Origin: Salinisphaera sp052044135
GTDB taxonomy: Bacteria > Pseudomonadota > Gammaproteobacteria > Nevskiales > Salinisphaeraceae
Length of the DNA stretch: 64,000 nucleotides
Reading direction: 5' to 3'
Assembly: GCF_052044135.1 (NCBI RefSeq)
Contig: NZ_JBQDYF010000002.1
Span: forward strand, 248,001 to 312,000
Positions 1 through 8,698 of this stretch are shown in pieces (the stretch's first letter is position 1; the number at the start of each line of letters is the position of its first letter). The notes below the pieces were generated by a model, which saw nothing but the letters and a program-made list of their open reading frames with translations, was not told the origin of the DNA and made no database searches. A program made the position numbers and the translations under genes.

Positions 1-224
1 AGCTGAAACAGTACCTTGTATTCGCGCAGGCCCGCGAAGTTGTTGGTGGGGAGAAGGCTCGAGCTGGTCAGCGACAGCCAGATCGTCCAGGCAATGAAGC
101 CATAGACGAAGATCAGCGAAGCAAGACCGCTGGGTAGCAGCGAAAACTTGGGCAGCCAGCGGTCGAGCCGGCGTCGCCACGGCGTGGCCGCGGCCCGGGC
201 GGCCCGAGGCGATGATTCAGCCAT
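1..224 (-). CDS. gtsB: Sugar ABC transporter permease, N-terminal part (cut by window edge)
   Basis: The first 74 codons of a MalF-type inner-membrane permease. A basic N-terminus (RAARAAATPWRRRLDRWLPK) precedes a hydrophobic segment (LASLIFVYGFIAWTIWLSL), which is the usual opening of carbohydrate ABC permeases. The next gene upstream on the same strand encodes the matching periplasmic binding protein, and glucokinase lies upstream of that. This is the order of the Pseudomonas gts glucose importer, so it most likely forms the channel with a second permease (GtsC) outside the window. Glucose specificity is inferred from glucokinase. The ATG at 222-224 is chosen because the hydrophobic segment follows at a normal distance. 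Confidence 0.82.
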   Translation of the reverse strand, partial: MAESSPRAARAAATPWRRRLDRWLPKFSLLPSGLASLIFVYGFIAWTIWLSLTSSSLLPTNNFAGLREYKVLFQ

Positions 225-262
225 GTAGGATTATCCGTTGTGCTTGTCGGCGCATCAGAGAA

Positions 263-286
263 AAGCCGGCGCCCAGGCGCCGGCTT
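263..286 (-). terminator. Intercistronic hairpin between binding-protein and permease genes
   Basis: A perfect 11-bp inverted repeat (263-273 pairs with 276-286) is followed on the minus strand by a short T run. It lies between the stop of the binding-protein gene at 315 and the permease start at 224. In ABC operons such hairpins commonly let the binding protein be made in excess by partial termination or 3'-end protection. That role is inferred here. Confidence 0.65.
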
Positions 287-314
287 GAAGGAAGGCGGAG
301 GATGCCGCCCGCTA

Positions 315-1607
315 CTACATCTGGGACATCATCTTGGCCTGCTTGGCCTGGCTCGCCATGGCCTTGGCTGCCGCTTCCGGCGTCATGCTCTTGTCGTTGT
401 AGAACTTGGCGATGACGTCGAAGATGGCGCCCTTGACCGCGCCGTTCTCGGCCATGTCCTGCGAGAAGCTCGGCACGAGCGCATTGTTCTTCTCGGCGGC
501 GGTGAAGTCCTTCTTGGACTGCTTCGCACAGGCATCGAAGCCCTTGAGCGAGACGCCCTCACGCACCGGAATCGAGCCCTTGGCCATGTTGAACCGGCGC
601 TGGAACTTCGGCGACAACGCCGTGCGCGCGAACGCGTACTGGGCATTCTTGTCCGAGTGCGAGCTCTTGAACATCTCGAACGAGTCGGTGTTGTAAACGA
701 AGCCGTTGTGTTCCCCCGGGAACGCCATGCAGGCGATTTCCTTGCCCGGTGTGGCGTTGTCGTTGGTGATTTCGCCCTTGGCCCAGTCGCCCATGATCTG
801 CATCGCGGCCTTGCCCTGGACCACTTCGCCGGTGTCATGGTTCCACGACAGCCCCTGACCGTTCGGATCCTCGTACTGCTCGATCGTACGCAGACGCTTG
901 AAGACCTTGGCCATGGTGTCGCCGGACAGCGCACTCTGGTCGAGGTCGACGAAAGCCTTGCGATAGAAGTCGGCGCCGCCGGTGGCGATCGCGATGGCAT
1001 CGAACTCGGTCGCCACCTGCCAGGTGTCGCCGCCGCCGGCGATCGGGGTGATACCCGCCGATTTCAGCTTCTTGAGCGCGGCCACCAGCGAATCCCAGTC
1101 GGTCGGCATCTGGGCGCCGGCCTTTTCCATCACCGACTTATTGATCCACAGCCAGTTGATGCGATGCAGGTTGAACGGTACGGCCACATAGTGACCGTTG
1201 CACTGCATGCCCTTGGCCACGGGGCCGGGCAGGATCTTGGACCAGTGCTGCTGCTTGGCGACCTTGTCGATGTTCATCGTCAGGCCGGTGGTGCACCACT
1301 GCTGAATTTCCGGACCCTTGATCTGGGCCGCGCCCGGCAGGTTGTTCGACTGGATGCGCGACTTGAGCACGGTACGGGCGTTGGAGCCGCCGCCGCCAGA
1401 GACGGCGTCGTTGATCATCTTGTAGCCATTGTCGGCCATCATCTGCTGCAGAACATTCATGGACTTGGCCTCGGAGCCCGATGTCCACCAGTTCAGCACG
1501 CTGACACTGCCCTTGTTGGGTGCGGCCAGGGCCACACCACCGACCGTCATGGCCGCGACCGACAGGCCGATTGTGACGCTCTTGCGCAAAATACTCTGGT
1601 TCCTCAT
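315..1607 (-). CDS. gtsA: Carbohydrate ABC transporter periplasmic substrate-binding protein
   Basis: A 430-residue exported sugar-binding protein. A Sec signal peptide covers about residues 1-29 (MRNQSILRK, a hydrophobic core, then VALAA) with no lipobox Cys. The mature start SVSVLNWWTSGSEA is typical of the extracellular solute-binding family 1 glucose binders of the GtsA type. The tail is rich in Ala, Lys and Met. The ATG at 1607 is preferred over an in-frame upstream codon because GGAGGAG lies just upstream of it (reverse complement of 1611-1617). Gene order glucokinase, binding protein, permease supports glucose or another aldose as substrate. A hairpin follows the gene and may set its expression above that of the permeases. 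Confidence 0.88.
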   Translation of the reverse strand: MRNQSILRKSVTIGLSVAAMTVGGVALAAPNKGSVSVLNWWTSGSEAKSMNVLQQMMADNGYKMINDAVSGGGGSNARTVLKSRIQSNNLPGAAQIKGPEIQQWCTTGLTMNIDKVAKQQHWSKILPGPVAKGMQCNGHYVAVPFNLHRINWLWINKSVMEKAGAQMPTDWDSLVAALKKLKSAGITPIAGGGDTWQVATEFDAIAIATGGADFYRKAFVDLDQSALSGDTMAKVFKRLRTIEQYEDPNGQGLSWNHDTGEVVQGKAAMQIMGDWAKGEITNDNATPGKEIACMAFPGEHNGFVYNTDSFEMFKSSHSDKNAQYAFARTALSPKFQRRFNMAKGSIPVREGVSLKGFDACAKQSKKDFTAAEKNNALVPSFSQDMAENGAVKGAIFDVIAKFYNDKSMTPEAAAKAMASQAKQAKMMSQM

Positions 1608-1739
1608 GGGCTCCTCCCTGATACCGTATCCGGCCCTTGGGGCCACGGCGTGTTCGTTTGGCTACGATTGACGCGTGCGCCACAGCGGACGCATTTGTTC
1701 AAGGATCGAGCAAACGTTCGGGGATCACAACGGAACGAA

Positions 1740-1752
1740 GGTCTAATAGACC
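1740..1752. promoter_or_regulatory. Short palindrome upstream of gtsA (possible operator)
   Basis: A perfect 5-bp inverted repeat GGTCT-AAT-AGACC sits about 130 bp upstream of the binding-protein start, in the 218-bp gap after glucokinase. The gap also holds an AT-rich stretch (1784-1817) that could carry a promoter or the end of the glk transcript. A sugar-responsive regulator site is possible. It does not match the HexR box as I know it. Confidence 0.3.
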
Positions 1753-1825
1753 ATTCTGGGACCGTGCCCACAGTCAAGCCGAAATAACTTAACTTTTTGT
1801 TTCCAGATATTTTATTCGGGGTCGG

Positions 1826-2818
1826 CTACAAGTCGTCGAGGGCGGCCAGCGCGCCTTCCAGCGCCGGATATTTGGCCGTCACGATGTAGCAGGGGACATC
1901 GGCAAGGTACTCGGACAGCCGCCCGTGCGCTTCGAACCGCTCGCGGAAACGGCTTTGCGCCAGAAACGGCTGCAGCCGCGGCGCGATGCCACCGCCGATA
2001 TAGGCCCCGCCGCGCGCGCCCAGGGTGAGCACCAGATTTCCGGCAGCCGTGCCCAGCATGGCGCAGAAGTCGTCGAGCACCTTCACGCAGATGGCACATT
2101 CCCCGGCGAGGCCGCGCTCGGTGATGTCCGACGGTTCCAGCGCCTCGGCATCCACGCCGTCGAGCTCGCAGTTGGCGCGATACAGATTGACCAGCCCCGG
2201 CCCCGAAAGCACGCGCTCGGCCGACACATGATCGAACTGCCGGGTGAGAATGCCCAGCAATTCGACTTCACGCGCATCGGCGGGGGCGAGCGTGACATGG
2301 CCGCCCTCGCTGTCGAGAGCGCGCCATCGGCCACCGAAGTGGAAAACGCCCGACACACCCAGCCCGGTGCCCGGGCCGATCACCGCGCGCGGCGCGTTCG
2401 GTGTCCCCCCGCCATGCGGTGTCACCGGTACCAGCCACTCGCGATCCAGTCGCGGGATCGACAGCGCGAGTGCAGTAAAGTCGTTGACGACGTGAAAATC
2501 CTTGACCCCGAGCTGGCGACCCAGGTCCCGGATCGAGAATGACCACGGCGAGTTGGTGAACGCGACATGGTCTTCGTAGACGGCGGTCGCGACGGCCACC
2601 GCGGCCGCGCGAATGCTGCCCACATTGCGGTTCGACAGATAATGTCGGGTGGCCTCGGCCAGGCCGGAAAAATCCTCGCAGCGCAGCGTCTCCTGACCCT
2701 GTAGCGCGCCGTAGTCGTCGGCCAGGGCGAAGCGCGCATTGGTGCCGCCGACATCGGCGACGAGCCGCCACGAGCTGTCCGGATCACCGGCAAGACCAAC
2801 ACGGGGTTTATCGAACAT
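1826..2818 (-). CDS. glk: Glucokinase (Glk family)
   Basis: A 330-residue cytoplasmic ATP:glucose 6-phosphotransferase of the E. coli Glk family, not the ROK type. Visible motifs are the phosphate-binding loop ADVGGTNARFAL (about 21-32), the catalytic aspartate in VNDFTALA (D113), the glycine loop VIGPGTGLGVSG (146-157), and EGGHVTLAP (171-179), which contacts the sugar. Length matches the family (about 320). The reading frame stays open upstream, but the sequence before MFDKPRVG has no family similarity, so the ATG at 2818 is chosen despite a weak ribosome-binding site. It lies upstream of and co-oriented with the binding protein and permease, so imported glucose would be phosphorylated here before entering the Entner-Doudoroff or related route. 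Confidence 0.93.
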   Translation of the reverse strand: MFDKPRVGLAGDPDSSWRLVADVGGTNARFALADDYGALQGQETLRCEDFSGLAEATRHYLSNRNVGSIRAAAVAVATAVYEDHVAFTNSPWSFSIRDLGRQLGVKDFHVVNDFTALALSIPRLDREWLVPVTPHGGGTPNAPRAVIGPGTGLGVSGVFHFGGRWRALDSEGGHVTLAPADAREVELLGILTRQFDHVSAERVLSGPGLVNLYRANCELDGVDAEALEPSDITERGLAGECAICVKVLDDFCAMLGTAAGNLVLTLGARGGAYIGGGIAPRLQPFLAQSRFRERFEAHGRLSEYLADVPCYIVTAKYPALEGALAALDDL

Positions 2819-3102
2819 GGGCGCGACTCGACTGGGATGCGAAACGCCGCATATGAAGCCATAGCTTCGGAGCGAAGGCCAGTGCGGCCCGCTCGGGCGT
2901 TGCCGCGTGATCGCCGCATGAACCGCCGGCGAGCGCGCCATGCGGGCTTGTTTCGCGTGGTCGGCACAGCCCGGCCCTGCTTCGCGCGTGACACGGGTCG
3001 CTGCGTGTCGAGCGCGGGTGCGCGCCATCGCAGGATTTTCGGGAACAGACGAATTTCGTTGACGGCGACGCGCTTAACGGCACCCCGCATCGCCGCGCCA
3101 CG
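2819..3102. other. Intergenic region between glk start and the mdc regulator 3' end
   Basis: 284 bp between two minus-strand genes. It presumably contains the glk promoter and the end of the upstream LysR transcript. No convincing hairpin plus T-run, repeat or small gene was seen. Confidence 0.5.
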
Positions 3103-4020
3103 TCAGGCTGGCCGGGGCTGGGCCGTGGCGCTGCGCGCCGCGGCCTCGAGCGCCACGATCGCCTCGTCCTCGGCGCGCGAGGCGAGATAGCACAGACCGA
3201 GAGTCTGGGACACGCGTTGCTCGCGGCGCACGCGCGAGTATTGCAGGGCGCCGGGGTAGAGCTGGCCGATGCGGCCGGGCAGCAGGGCCAGGCCGACGCC
3301 GCCGCGTACCAGCGACGACAGCGAAAAGATGTCGTTGGCGCGCAGCGCGACCTTCGGCGTCACCCCGGCCTGGTCGAACATGCGGTAGGCATCGCGGCCG
3401 GAAGAGAATTCCTGCGACAGCATCACGAACGACCGATCCGCCCAGTCGCGCAGATCCACCGGGGTCCGCGAGGGCGCGTCGTCCTTCCGGCTGGCCAGAT
3501 ACATTTCGTCCCCGAACAGGGCAATGACGCGCCGGCTGCGCGAGCTGTCCATATCGTGTACGCACATGACCGCGGCATCGACCTCGCCGGCGGCGAGCTT
3601 GTCCTCGAGATCGGTATTCGAGCCCAGCACCAGTTCGATGTTGCAACCCGGCAGCGAGGTCTGGATGGCGGTGATGATGCGCGGCACCACCTCGATGGTC
3701 AGCGAATACAGCGAGCCGATCCGGAAGGTGCGGGGCGAGATGCCCGCGGCCTGGCGCGTGGCGTCCACGCTGCGCTGGATGCCGTCGATGATGTCGGCGG
3801 CGTGGGATTCCAGCACGGTGGCCGAGGCCAGCGGTTCCAGCGCCCGGCCGCGATGGGCGAACAATGGCGCGCCGACGGCGGTCTCCAGCGAATGAATTGC
3901 CTTGTGTACCGACACACTCGACAGCCCCAGGGCCTCGGCGGCCCGGGCGAGATTGCGTTCGCGCATGAAGACCAGAAAGATCTCCAGCTTGCGCAGGGTG
4001 ATTTCGTCGCTGCCGCTCAA
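3103..4020 (-). CDS. mdcR: LysR-family regulator, probable malonate operon regulator
   Basis: A 305-residue LysR-type regulator. The winged HTH is near residues 9-65 (LRKLEIFLVFMRERNLARAA, LGLSSVSVHKAIHSLE), followed by a periplasmic-binding-like effector domain. I choose the TTG start at 4018-4020 because GGAGGAG lies just upstream (reverse complement of 4027-4033) and the HTH then begins at residue 9. An ATG 13 codons further out lacks such a site. The gene is divergent from mdcA, and a GTTA-N7-TAAC palindrome lies between them, so activation of the mdc operon with malonate as inducer is the natural inference, as for MdcR in Klebsiella and Acinetobacter. Confidence 0.85.
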   Translation of the reverse strand: MSGSDEITLRKLEIFLVFMRERNLARAAEALGLSSVSVHKAIHSLETAVGAPLFAHRGRALEPLASATVLESHAADIIDGIQRSVDATRQAAGISPRTFRIGSLYSLTIEVVPRIITAIQTSLPGCNIELVLGSNTDLEDKLAAGEVDAAVMCVHDMDSSRSRRVIALFGDEMYLASRKDDAPSRTPVDLRDWADRSFVMLSQEFSSGRDAYRMFDQAGVTPKVALRANDIFSLSSLVRGGVGLALLPGRIGQLYPGALQYSRVRREQRVSQTLGLCYLASRAEDEAIVALEAAARSATAQPRPA

Positions 4021-4090
4021 ATGATGGCTCCTCCAGACCCGGGGCGGTGACCGCGGCATGCACGGCGACCGGCGCTGGGCTTTGCCCGAC

Positions 4091-4105
4091 GTTAACGAAG
4101 CTAAC
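4091..4105. promoter_or_regulatory. Candidate LysR box in the mdcR-mdcA divergent region
   Basis: GTTAACGAAGCTAAC is a GTTA-N7-TAAC palindrome that fits the LysR T-N11-A pattern. It lies just upstream of a plausible sigma70 promoter for mdcA: TTGATT at 4112-4117, then TTCTAT at 4136-4141 with 18-bp spacing. That is the usual position of an activator site. The mdcA ATG follows at 4175. Confidence 0.55.
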
Positions 4106-4174
4106 GCGAGCTTGATTGATCGACCGCTGGGCCGATTCTATCGTCGGCCATCCCGGCTCAGGCGATGCGGTGGC

Positions 4175-5833
4175 ATGATTCAAAACAACGATACACGCAA
4201 CTGGAACACCCGCGGTGAGGACAAGGCCGAGCGCCTGGCGGCGGCCGCCGGCCACCTCGAGGGCAAGCTGGCCCGGCGCGAGGCCATCGCCGATATTCTC
4301 TACGCCTGCATCCGCTCGGGCGACCGCATCATCGCGGAAGGCAACAACCAGAAACAGGCCGATTTCCTGTCGCGCGCCTTGGCCGAGCTCGACCCCGCGC
4401 GCGTGAACAACCTGCACATGATCCAGCCGAGCGTGGGCCGGCCGGAGCATCTGGCGGTGTTCGAAAAGGGCATCGCGAAAAAACTGGATTTCGCCTTCTC
4501 CGGCACCCAGAGCCACCGCATCGGCGCGCTCATGATGGACGGCACGATCGAGGTCGGCGCCATCCATACCTACATCGAGCTGTACGCCCGGCTGTTCGTC
4601 GATCTCACGCCGCGCGTGGTGCTCACCGCGGCGTTCAAGGCCGACCGCCAGGGCAATCTCTATACCGGCCCGTCGACCGAGGATACGCCCGCGCTGGTCG
4701 AGGCTGCGGCGTTCTCCGATGGCATCGTGATCGCCCAGGCCAACGAGATCGTCGACGACGTATCGGATCTCGACCGGGTGGATATCCCGGGCTCCTGGGT
4801 CGATATCGTGGTCGAGGCCGACCGGCCGTTCTACATCGAGCCGCTGTTCACGCGCGACCCGCGCAACATCACGCCGGTGCAGATCTTCATGGCGATGATG
4901 GCCATCAAGGGCATCTATGCCGAGCATGGCGTGACTTCGCTCAACCATGGCATCGGCTTCAATACCGCCGCCATCGAGCTGCTGCTGCCCACCTTCGGCG
5001 AAAAGCTCGGCCTGCGCGGGCGCATCGCGAAGAACTGGGTGCTGAACCCGCATCCGACGCTCATCCCGGCGATCGAATCGGGCTGGGTCGAGTCCGTGCA
5101 CTGCTTTGGCACCGAACTCGGCATGGAGCGCTATGTCGCGGCCCGGCCCGACGTGTTCTTCACCGGCGCCGATGGCTCGCTGCGATCCAACCGCGCGTTC
5201 TGTCAGCTCGCCGGCCAGTACGCGGCCGACATGTTCATCGGCGCCACGCTGCAGATCGACCCCGACGGCAATTCCTCGACCGTGACCGAGTCGCGCGTGT
5301 CCGGCTTCGGCGGGGCGCCGAATCTGGGCAGCGATGCCCGCGGCCGGCGACACGCCACACCGGCCTGGACCCATCTCGCGGCGCCGGACGACAAGCTCGG
5401 CCGCGGCCGCAAGCTGGTGGTGCAGATGGTCGAGACCTTCCAGGCCGGCCTGAAACCGACGTTCGTCGACCAGCTCGACGCGGTGAAAGTCGCCGAGAAA
5501 GCCCATCTGGCGGTGGCCCCGGTCATGGTCTACGGCGACGACACCACCCATTTGCTCACCGAAGAAGGGCTGGCGTATCTGTACAAGGCCGAATCGCTGG
5601 AAGAGCGGCGCGCGATGATCGCGGCCGTGGCCGGGGTCACCCCGCTGGGGCGGTCGGCCGATCCGCGGGTCAGCGCGCGGCTGCGCCAGCAGGACAAGAT
5701 CCGCCTGCCCGAGGATCTGGGCGTGGCGCGCGCCGAGGCCACGCGCTCAAAGCTCGCCGCCTCCAGCATCGCCGACCTGGTCGACTGGTCGGGCGGGCTC
5801 TACGATCCGCCGCCGCGCTTCAGGAGCTGGTGA
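4175..5833 (+). CDS. mdcA: Malonate decarboxylase alpha subunit (acetyl-ACP:malonate ACP transferase)
   Basis: A 552-residue CoA-transferase-like subunit that exchanges acetate for malonate on the acyl carrier protein MdcC, forming malonyl-S-ACP. Family-typical stretches include RSGDRIIAEGNNQKQADFLS near the N-terminus, KKLDFAFSGTQSHRIGALMM, TPRVVLTAAFKADRQGNLYTG and SRVSGFGGAPNLGSDARGRR. Length is as expected for MdcA (about 550). The frame is open for 39 codons further upstream, but that part has no similarity and overlaps the regulatory region, so the ATG at 4175 is used. It is the first gene of an operon whose members overlap or abut, and its stop shares one base with the mdcB ATG. Confidence 0.95.
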   Translation: MIQNNDTRNWNTRGEDKAERLAAAAGHLEGKLARREAIADILYACIRSGDRIIAEGNNQKQADFLSRALAELDPARVNNLHMIQPSVGRPEHLAVFEKGIAKKLDFAFSGTQSHRIGALMMDGTIEVGAIHTYIELYARLFVDLTPRVVLTAAFKADRQGNLYTGPSTEDTPALVEAAAFSDGIVIAQANEIVDDVSDLDRVDIPGSWVDIVVEADRPFYIEPLFTRDPRNITPVQIFMAMMAIKGIYAEHGVTSLNHGIGFNTAAIELLLPTFGEKLGLRGRIAKNWVLNPHPTLIPAIESGWVESVHCFGTELGMERYVAARPDVFFTGADGSLRSNRAFCQLAGQYAADMFIGATLQIDPDGNSSTVTESRVSGFGGAPNLGSDARGRRHATPAWTHLAAPDDKLGRGRKLVVQMVETFQAGLKPTFVDQLDAVKVAEKAHLAVAPVMVYGDDTTHLLTEEGLAYLYKAESLEERRAMIAAVAGVTPLGRSADPRVSARLRQQDKIRLPEDLGVARAEATRSKLAASSIADLVDWSGGLYDPPPRFRSW

Positions 5834-6753
5834 TGCGGCGTCTGGATTTCGATACCGCCGGCGCTGCCGGGCCGCGCTCATCGGCACTGGATCTGGCCGG
5901 CATGGCCGTGGCCGCGCTGCGCGACGAACTCGATCTCACGCCCAAGCCGGGGCTGGTGGACCGGACGACGACCGGCGCGCATCGCGATATGGATCACGCC
6001 TTGATGACGACCTCGGCGCTGGCACTGGAACCGGGCTTCGCCGCGATCGCGACCGCCGCGGCCGGGGAGGCGGATGCGGCGGCCCTGCGCGCGGCGCTGG
6101 GCGTGGCCGGCCGCGAGGCCGAGGCCGCGATGATGCAGGCCACCGACGGTGTGAACACGCATCGCGGCGCGATCTGGGCGCTGGGCCTGATCGTGGCGGC
6201 CGCCGCGGCGACGCCGCGGCGGCAATGGCGGGCGGTGCCGCTGCTCGGCTGGGTCGCCCGGATGGCGGCGATCGACGATCCGGCGGCGGCGTCGATGCGC
6301 CGGGCATCGCACGGTACGCGTGTCGTGGCGCGCTATCGGGTGGCCGGCGCGCGTGGCGAAGCCATCGCCGGCTTCCCGCAGATCGTTGAAGCCGGGCTGC
6401 CGGCATTGCATGGCGCCCGGGCCCTGGGCGCCGATGAAGGCTCGGCCCGGCTGGACGCGCTGGCGGCCATCATCGCCGTGCTCGACGATACCTGCGTGCT
6501 GCATCGGGCCGGCGCCGCCGGCCTGGCCGCTGTACGGCGTGCGGCCGCGGCGGTGGCCGCGCGCGGCGGGTCGGCCAGCGTGGCCGGTCGCACGGCCCTG
6601 GCCGAACTCGACGCCGTTTTTCTGGCGCACAACGCCTCGCCGGGCGGCGCCGCGGATCTGCTGGCGGCCACGCTGCTGGTGGATCGCCTCGAAACCGCGG
6701 CCGGATTCCGCCCGGACCTGCAGGAGACAAACCATGCAAACGCTATCGCTTGA
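5833..6753 (+). CDS. mdcB: Triphosphoribosyl-dephospho-CoA synthase
   Basis: A 306-residue CitG-family enzyme that makes 2'-(5''-triphosphoribosyl)-3'-dephospho-CoA from ATP and dephospho-CoA, the precursor of the MdcC prosthetic group. Recognisable blocks are ELDLTPKPGLVDRTTTGAHR (about 36-55) and the conserved TDGVNTHRGAIWALG (about 98-112). The start ATG overlaps the mdcA stop (TGATG), giving translational coupling. A GTG one codon earlier is an alternative. The C-terminus overlaps mdcC by 20 bp. Confidence 0.93.
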   Translation: MRRLDFDTAGAAGPRSSALDLAGMAVAALRDELDLTPKPGLVDRTTTGAHRDMDHALMTTSALALEPGFAAIATAAAGEADAAALRAALGVAGREAEAAMMQATDGVNTHRGAIWALGLIVAAAAATPRRQWRAVPLLGWVARMAAIDDPAAASMRRASHGTRVVARYRVAGARGEAIAGFPQIVEAGLPALHGARALGADEGSARLDALAAIIAVLDDTCVLHRAGAAGLAAVRRAAAAVAARGGSASVAGRTALAELDAVFLAHNASPGGAADLLAATLLVDRLETAAGFRPDLQETNHANAIA

Positions 6754-7051
6754 TTATCCGGCCGGCGAACCGCCGGCGCGCCGCGCGCTGGCCGGTGTCG
6801 TCGGCTCCGGCGATCTGGAGGTGCTGCTCGAGCCCGGCGCGGTGGGGCGCGCCACGGTGGCGATCAGGACCTCGGTCGACGGTGTCAACGACATCTGGAA
6901 AGCCGTGATCGATCGCATCTTCGCCGATGGGAAGGCCCCGGCCGTGGCACTCGAGATCAACGATTTCGGTGCCACCCCCGCCGTGGTGCGGCTGCGTATC
7001 GCCCAGGCCATGGAACAGGCCGCGCGCCGGGCCGACGGCGGTGCGGCATGA
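6734..7051 (+). CDS. mdcC: Malonate decarboxylase acyl carrier protein (delta subunit)
   Basis: A 105-residue acyl carrier protein of the malonate decarboxylase complex. The attachment serine for the phosphoribosyl-dephospho-CoA arm is S25 in VVGSGDLEVLLEP, the conserved MdcC site. The rest (RTSVDGVNDIWKAVIDRIF, ALEINDFGATPAVVRLRIAQ) matches the family end to end. The gene starts inside the mdcB 3' end and overlaps mdcD by 4 bp (ATGA). Confidence 0.95.
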   Translation: MQTLSLDYPAGEPPARRALAGVVGSGDLEVLLEPGAVGRATVAIRTSVDGVNDIWKAVIDRIFADGKAPAVALEINDFGATPAVVRLRIAQAMEQAARRADGGAA

Positions 7052-7908
7052 ATACCGCCGAACTGCTGGCGCGCGAGAGCTTCGTCGAACTGCCGGCCCG
7101 GGCGCGCGTCGAGTGCCTGCTCGATACCGGCACGATGCGCGAGCTGGTCGGGCCGTTCGAGCGCCAGACCTCGCCGTGGCTGGCCAAGCAGGACATCGTC
7201 ACCCAGGCCGATGACGGTGTGATCATTGCCCGCGGCACCATCGACGGCGTCGATGTGGTCGTGGCGGCGATCGAACCGGCGTTCCAGGGCGGCTCGATGG
7301 GCGAGGTCGGCGGCGCCAAGATCGCCGGGGCGCTGGAACTGGCGGCCGAGGATGCCGCCGCCGGCAAGCCGGTGGTGCCGGTGCTGTTGCTGGAAACCGG
7401 CGGGGTCCGGTTGCAGGAGGCCAACTGCGGGTTGGCGGCGATCGCGGAGATCCATGCCGCGATCGTGGCGCTGCGCGCGTTCGTGCCGGTGATCGGCGTG
7501 ATCACCGGGCCGGTGGGGTGTTTCGGCGGCATGTCGATCGCCGCCGGGCTGTGTTCGCATCTGATCGTCACGCGGGAAGCCCGGCTGGGCTTGAACGGCC
7601 CGCAGGTGATCGAACAGGAAGCCGGCGTCGAGGAATTCGATTCCCGCGACCGGCCGATGATCTGGAGTCTGCTCGGCGGCGCCCAGCGCGCGGCGACCGG
7701 CCTGGCCGACGAACGCACGGATGACGATCGCGCCCGGATTCGCGCGCGCATCGCCGCGGCCGCGGCCACCGGGCCGACGCGGCTGGCGCGGACGGCCGAT
7801 GTCGCGGCCTGGAACCGTTTGCTCGAAGCGATCGATCCGGCCGAGCGCGCCGAGGCCGGCGTCGTGCGCGAGGTTTTCGCCCGACATCTGGGAGGCCGTC
7901 ATGCATGA
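7048..7908 (+). CDS. mdcD: Malonate decarboxylase beta subunit
   Basis: A 286-residue carboxyltransferase-fold subunit. With MdcE it decarboxylates malonyl-S-ACP to acetyl-S-ACP, regenerating the enzyme thioester. Crotonase-like oxyanion-hole segments are visible in GGSMGEVGGAKIAGALELA (about 83-101) and TGPVGCFGGMSIAAGLCSHL (about 153-172). There are no biotin-carrier genes nearby, in keeping with the soluble, biotin-independent form of the enzyme. It overlaps mdcC by ATGA and mdcE by 8 bp. Confidence 0.94.
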   Translation: MNTAELLARESFVELPARARVECLLDTGTMRELVGPFERQTSPWLAKQDIVTQADDGVIIARGTIDGVDVVVAAIEPAFQGGSMGEVGGAKIAGALELAAEDAAAGKPVVPVLLLETGGVRLQEANCGLAAIAEIHAAIVALRAFVPVIGVITGPVGCFGGMSIAAGLCSHLIVTREARLGLNGPQVIEQEAGVEEFDSRDRPMIWSLLGGAQRAATGLADERTDDDRARIRARIAAAAATGPTRLARTADVAAWNRLLEAIDPAERAEAGVVREVFARHLGGRHA

Positions 7909-8698
7909 AGCCCCATCTCTCGGCGCCGAGTGGTTGTTGGCACTGGCCGGCGAGGCCCCGGTGCAGCCCGGCTATCCGGCCAGTGTGCGCGTGGTCGACG
8001 GCCAACTGGCCGGCCGGGCCGCTCGCTTTATCGCCGTCGTCCCCGACCCGGACAGCCGTTATCCGCGCGCCCGCAACGGCGAGGTCGGCCTCGCCGAAGG
8101 CTGGGCGTTGGCCCGCGCCGTGCGCGAGGCAATGGCCGCCGACGACAGCGCCGATACCCGGCGCGTGATCGTGGCCGTGATCGACGTGCCCAGTCAGGCC
8201 TATGGCCGTACCGAGGAAGCCTATGGCATCCATCAGGCGCTGGCTGCGGCGGCCGAGGCCTATGCTCGGGCCCGGCAGGCGGGGCATCCGGTGATCGGGC
8301 TGATCGTCGGCCGGGCCATGTCCGGGGGCTTTCTGGCACACGGCTACCAGGCCAACCGGTTGCTCGCGCTGTCCGGCGAATCGGTCCAGGTGCATGCCAT
8401 GGGCAAACAGGCCGCGGCGCGCATCACCCAGCGCAGCGTTGAAGGTGTCGAGGCGCTGGCCCGGACCATCACGCCGATGGCCTACGATATCGACAGCTAT
8501 GCCTCGCTCGGCCTGTTGCATCGCCGGCTGGATGTGGCGGCGGAGGATACGAGTCAGGTGGCCCTGGTGCGCGAGGCCCTGGCGGCGGCGGTCGCCGATA
8601 TCGGGGGCCGCACCGATCTGGCTGATCGGTTCGACGACCAGGGCCGGCCAGCCTCGATGGCGGTTCGGCGTCGGCTGCGGGAACAGTGGGCCGGCTGA
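7901..8698 (+). CDS. mdcE: Malonate decarboxylase gamma subunit
   Basis: A 265-residue partner of MdcD in the decarboxylase core. The family glycine-rich stretch VIGLIVGRAMSGGFLAHGYQ lies mid-protein, and ALAVIDVPSQAYGRTEE-like sequence (VAVIDVPSQAYGRTEEAYG) precedes it. The ATG at 7901 is chosen for GGAGG at 7891-7895 and its 8-bp overlap with mdcD. The frame is open further upstream but only inside mdcD. The 3' end overlaps the GTG start of mdcG by 13 bp. Confidence 0.94.
   Translation: MHEAPSLGAEWLLALAGEAPVQPGYPASVRVVDGQLAGRAARFIAVVPDPDSRYPRARNGEVGLAEGWALARAVREAMAADDSADTRRVIVAVIDVPSQAYGRTEEAYGIHQALAAAAEAYARARQAGHPVIGLIVGRAMSGGFLAHGYQANRLLALSGESVQVHAMGKQAAARITQRSVEGVEALARTITPMAYDIDSYASLGLLHRRLDVAAEDTSQVALVREALAAAVADIGGRTDLADRFDDQGRPASMAVRRRLREQWAG

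Noticed and set aside
240..1787. 515-codon plus-strand frame opposite the binding-protein gene
   Set aside because: Antisense shadow of gtsA, which has a signal peptide and family sequence.
3074..5551. 825-codon minus-strand frame opposite mdcA and reading through mdcR in another frame
   Set aside because: Shadow of mdcA and mdcR; composition is low-information and no conserved motif is present.
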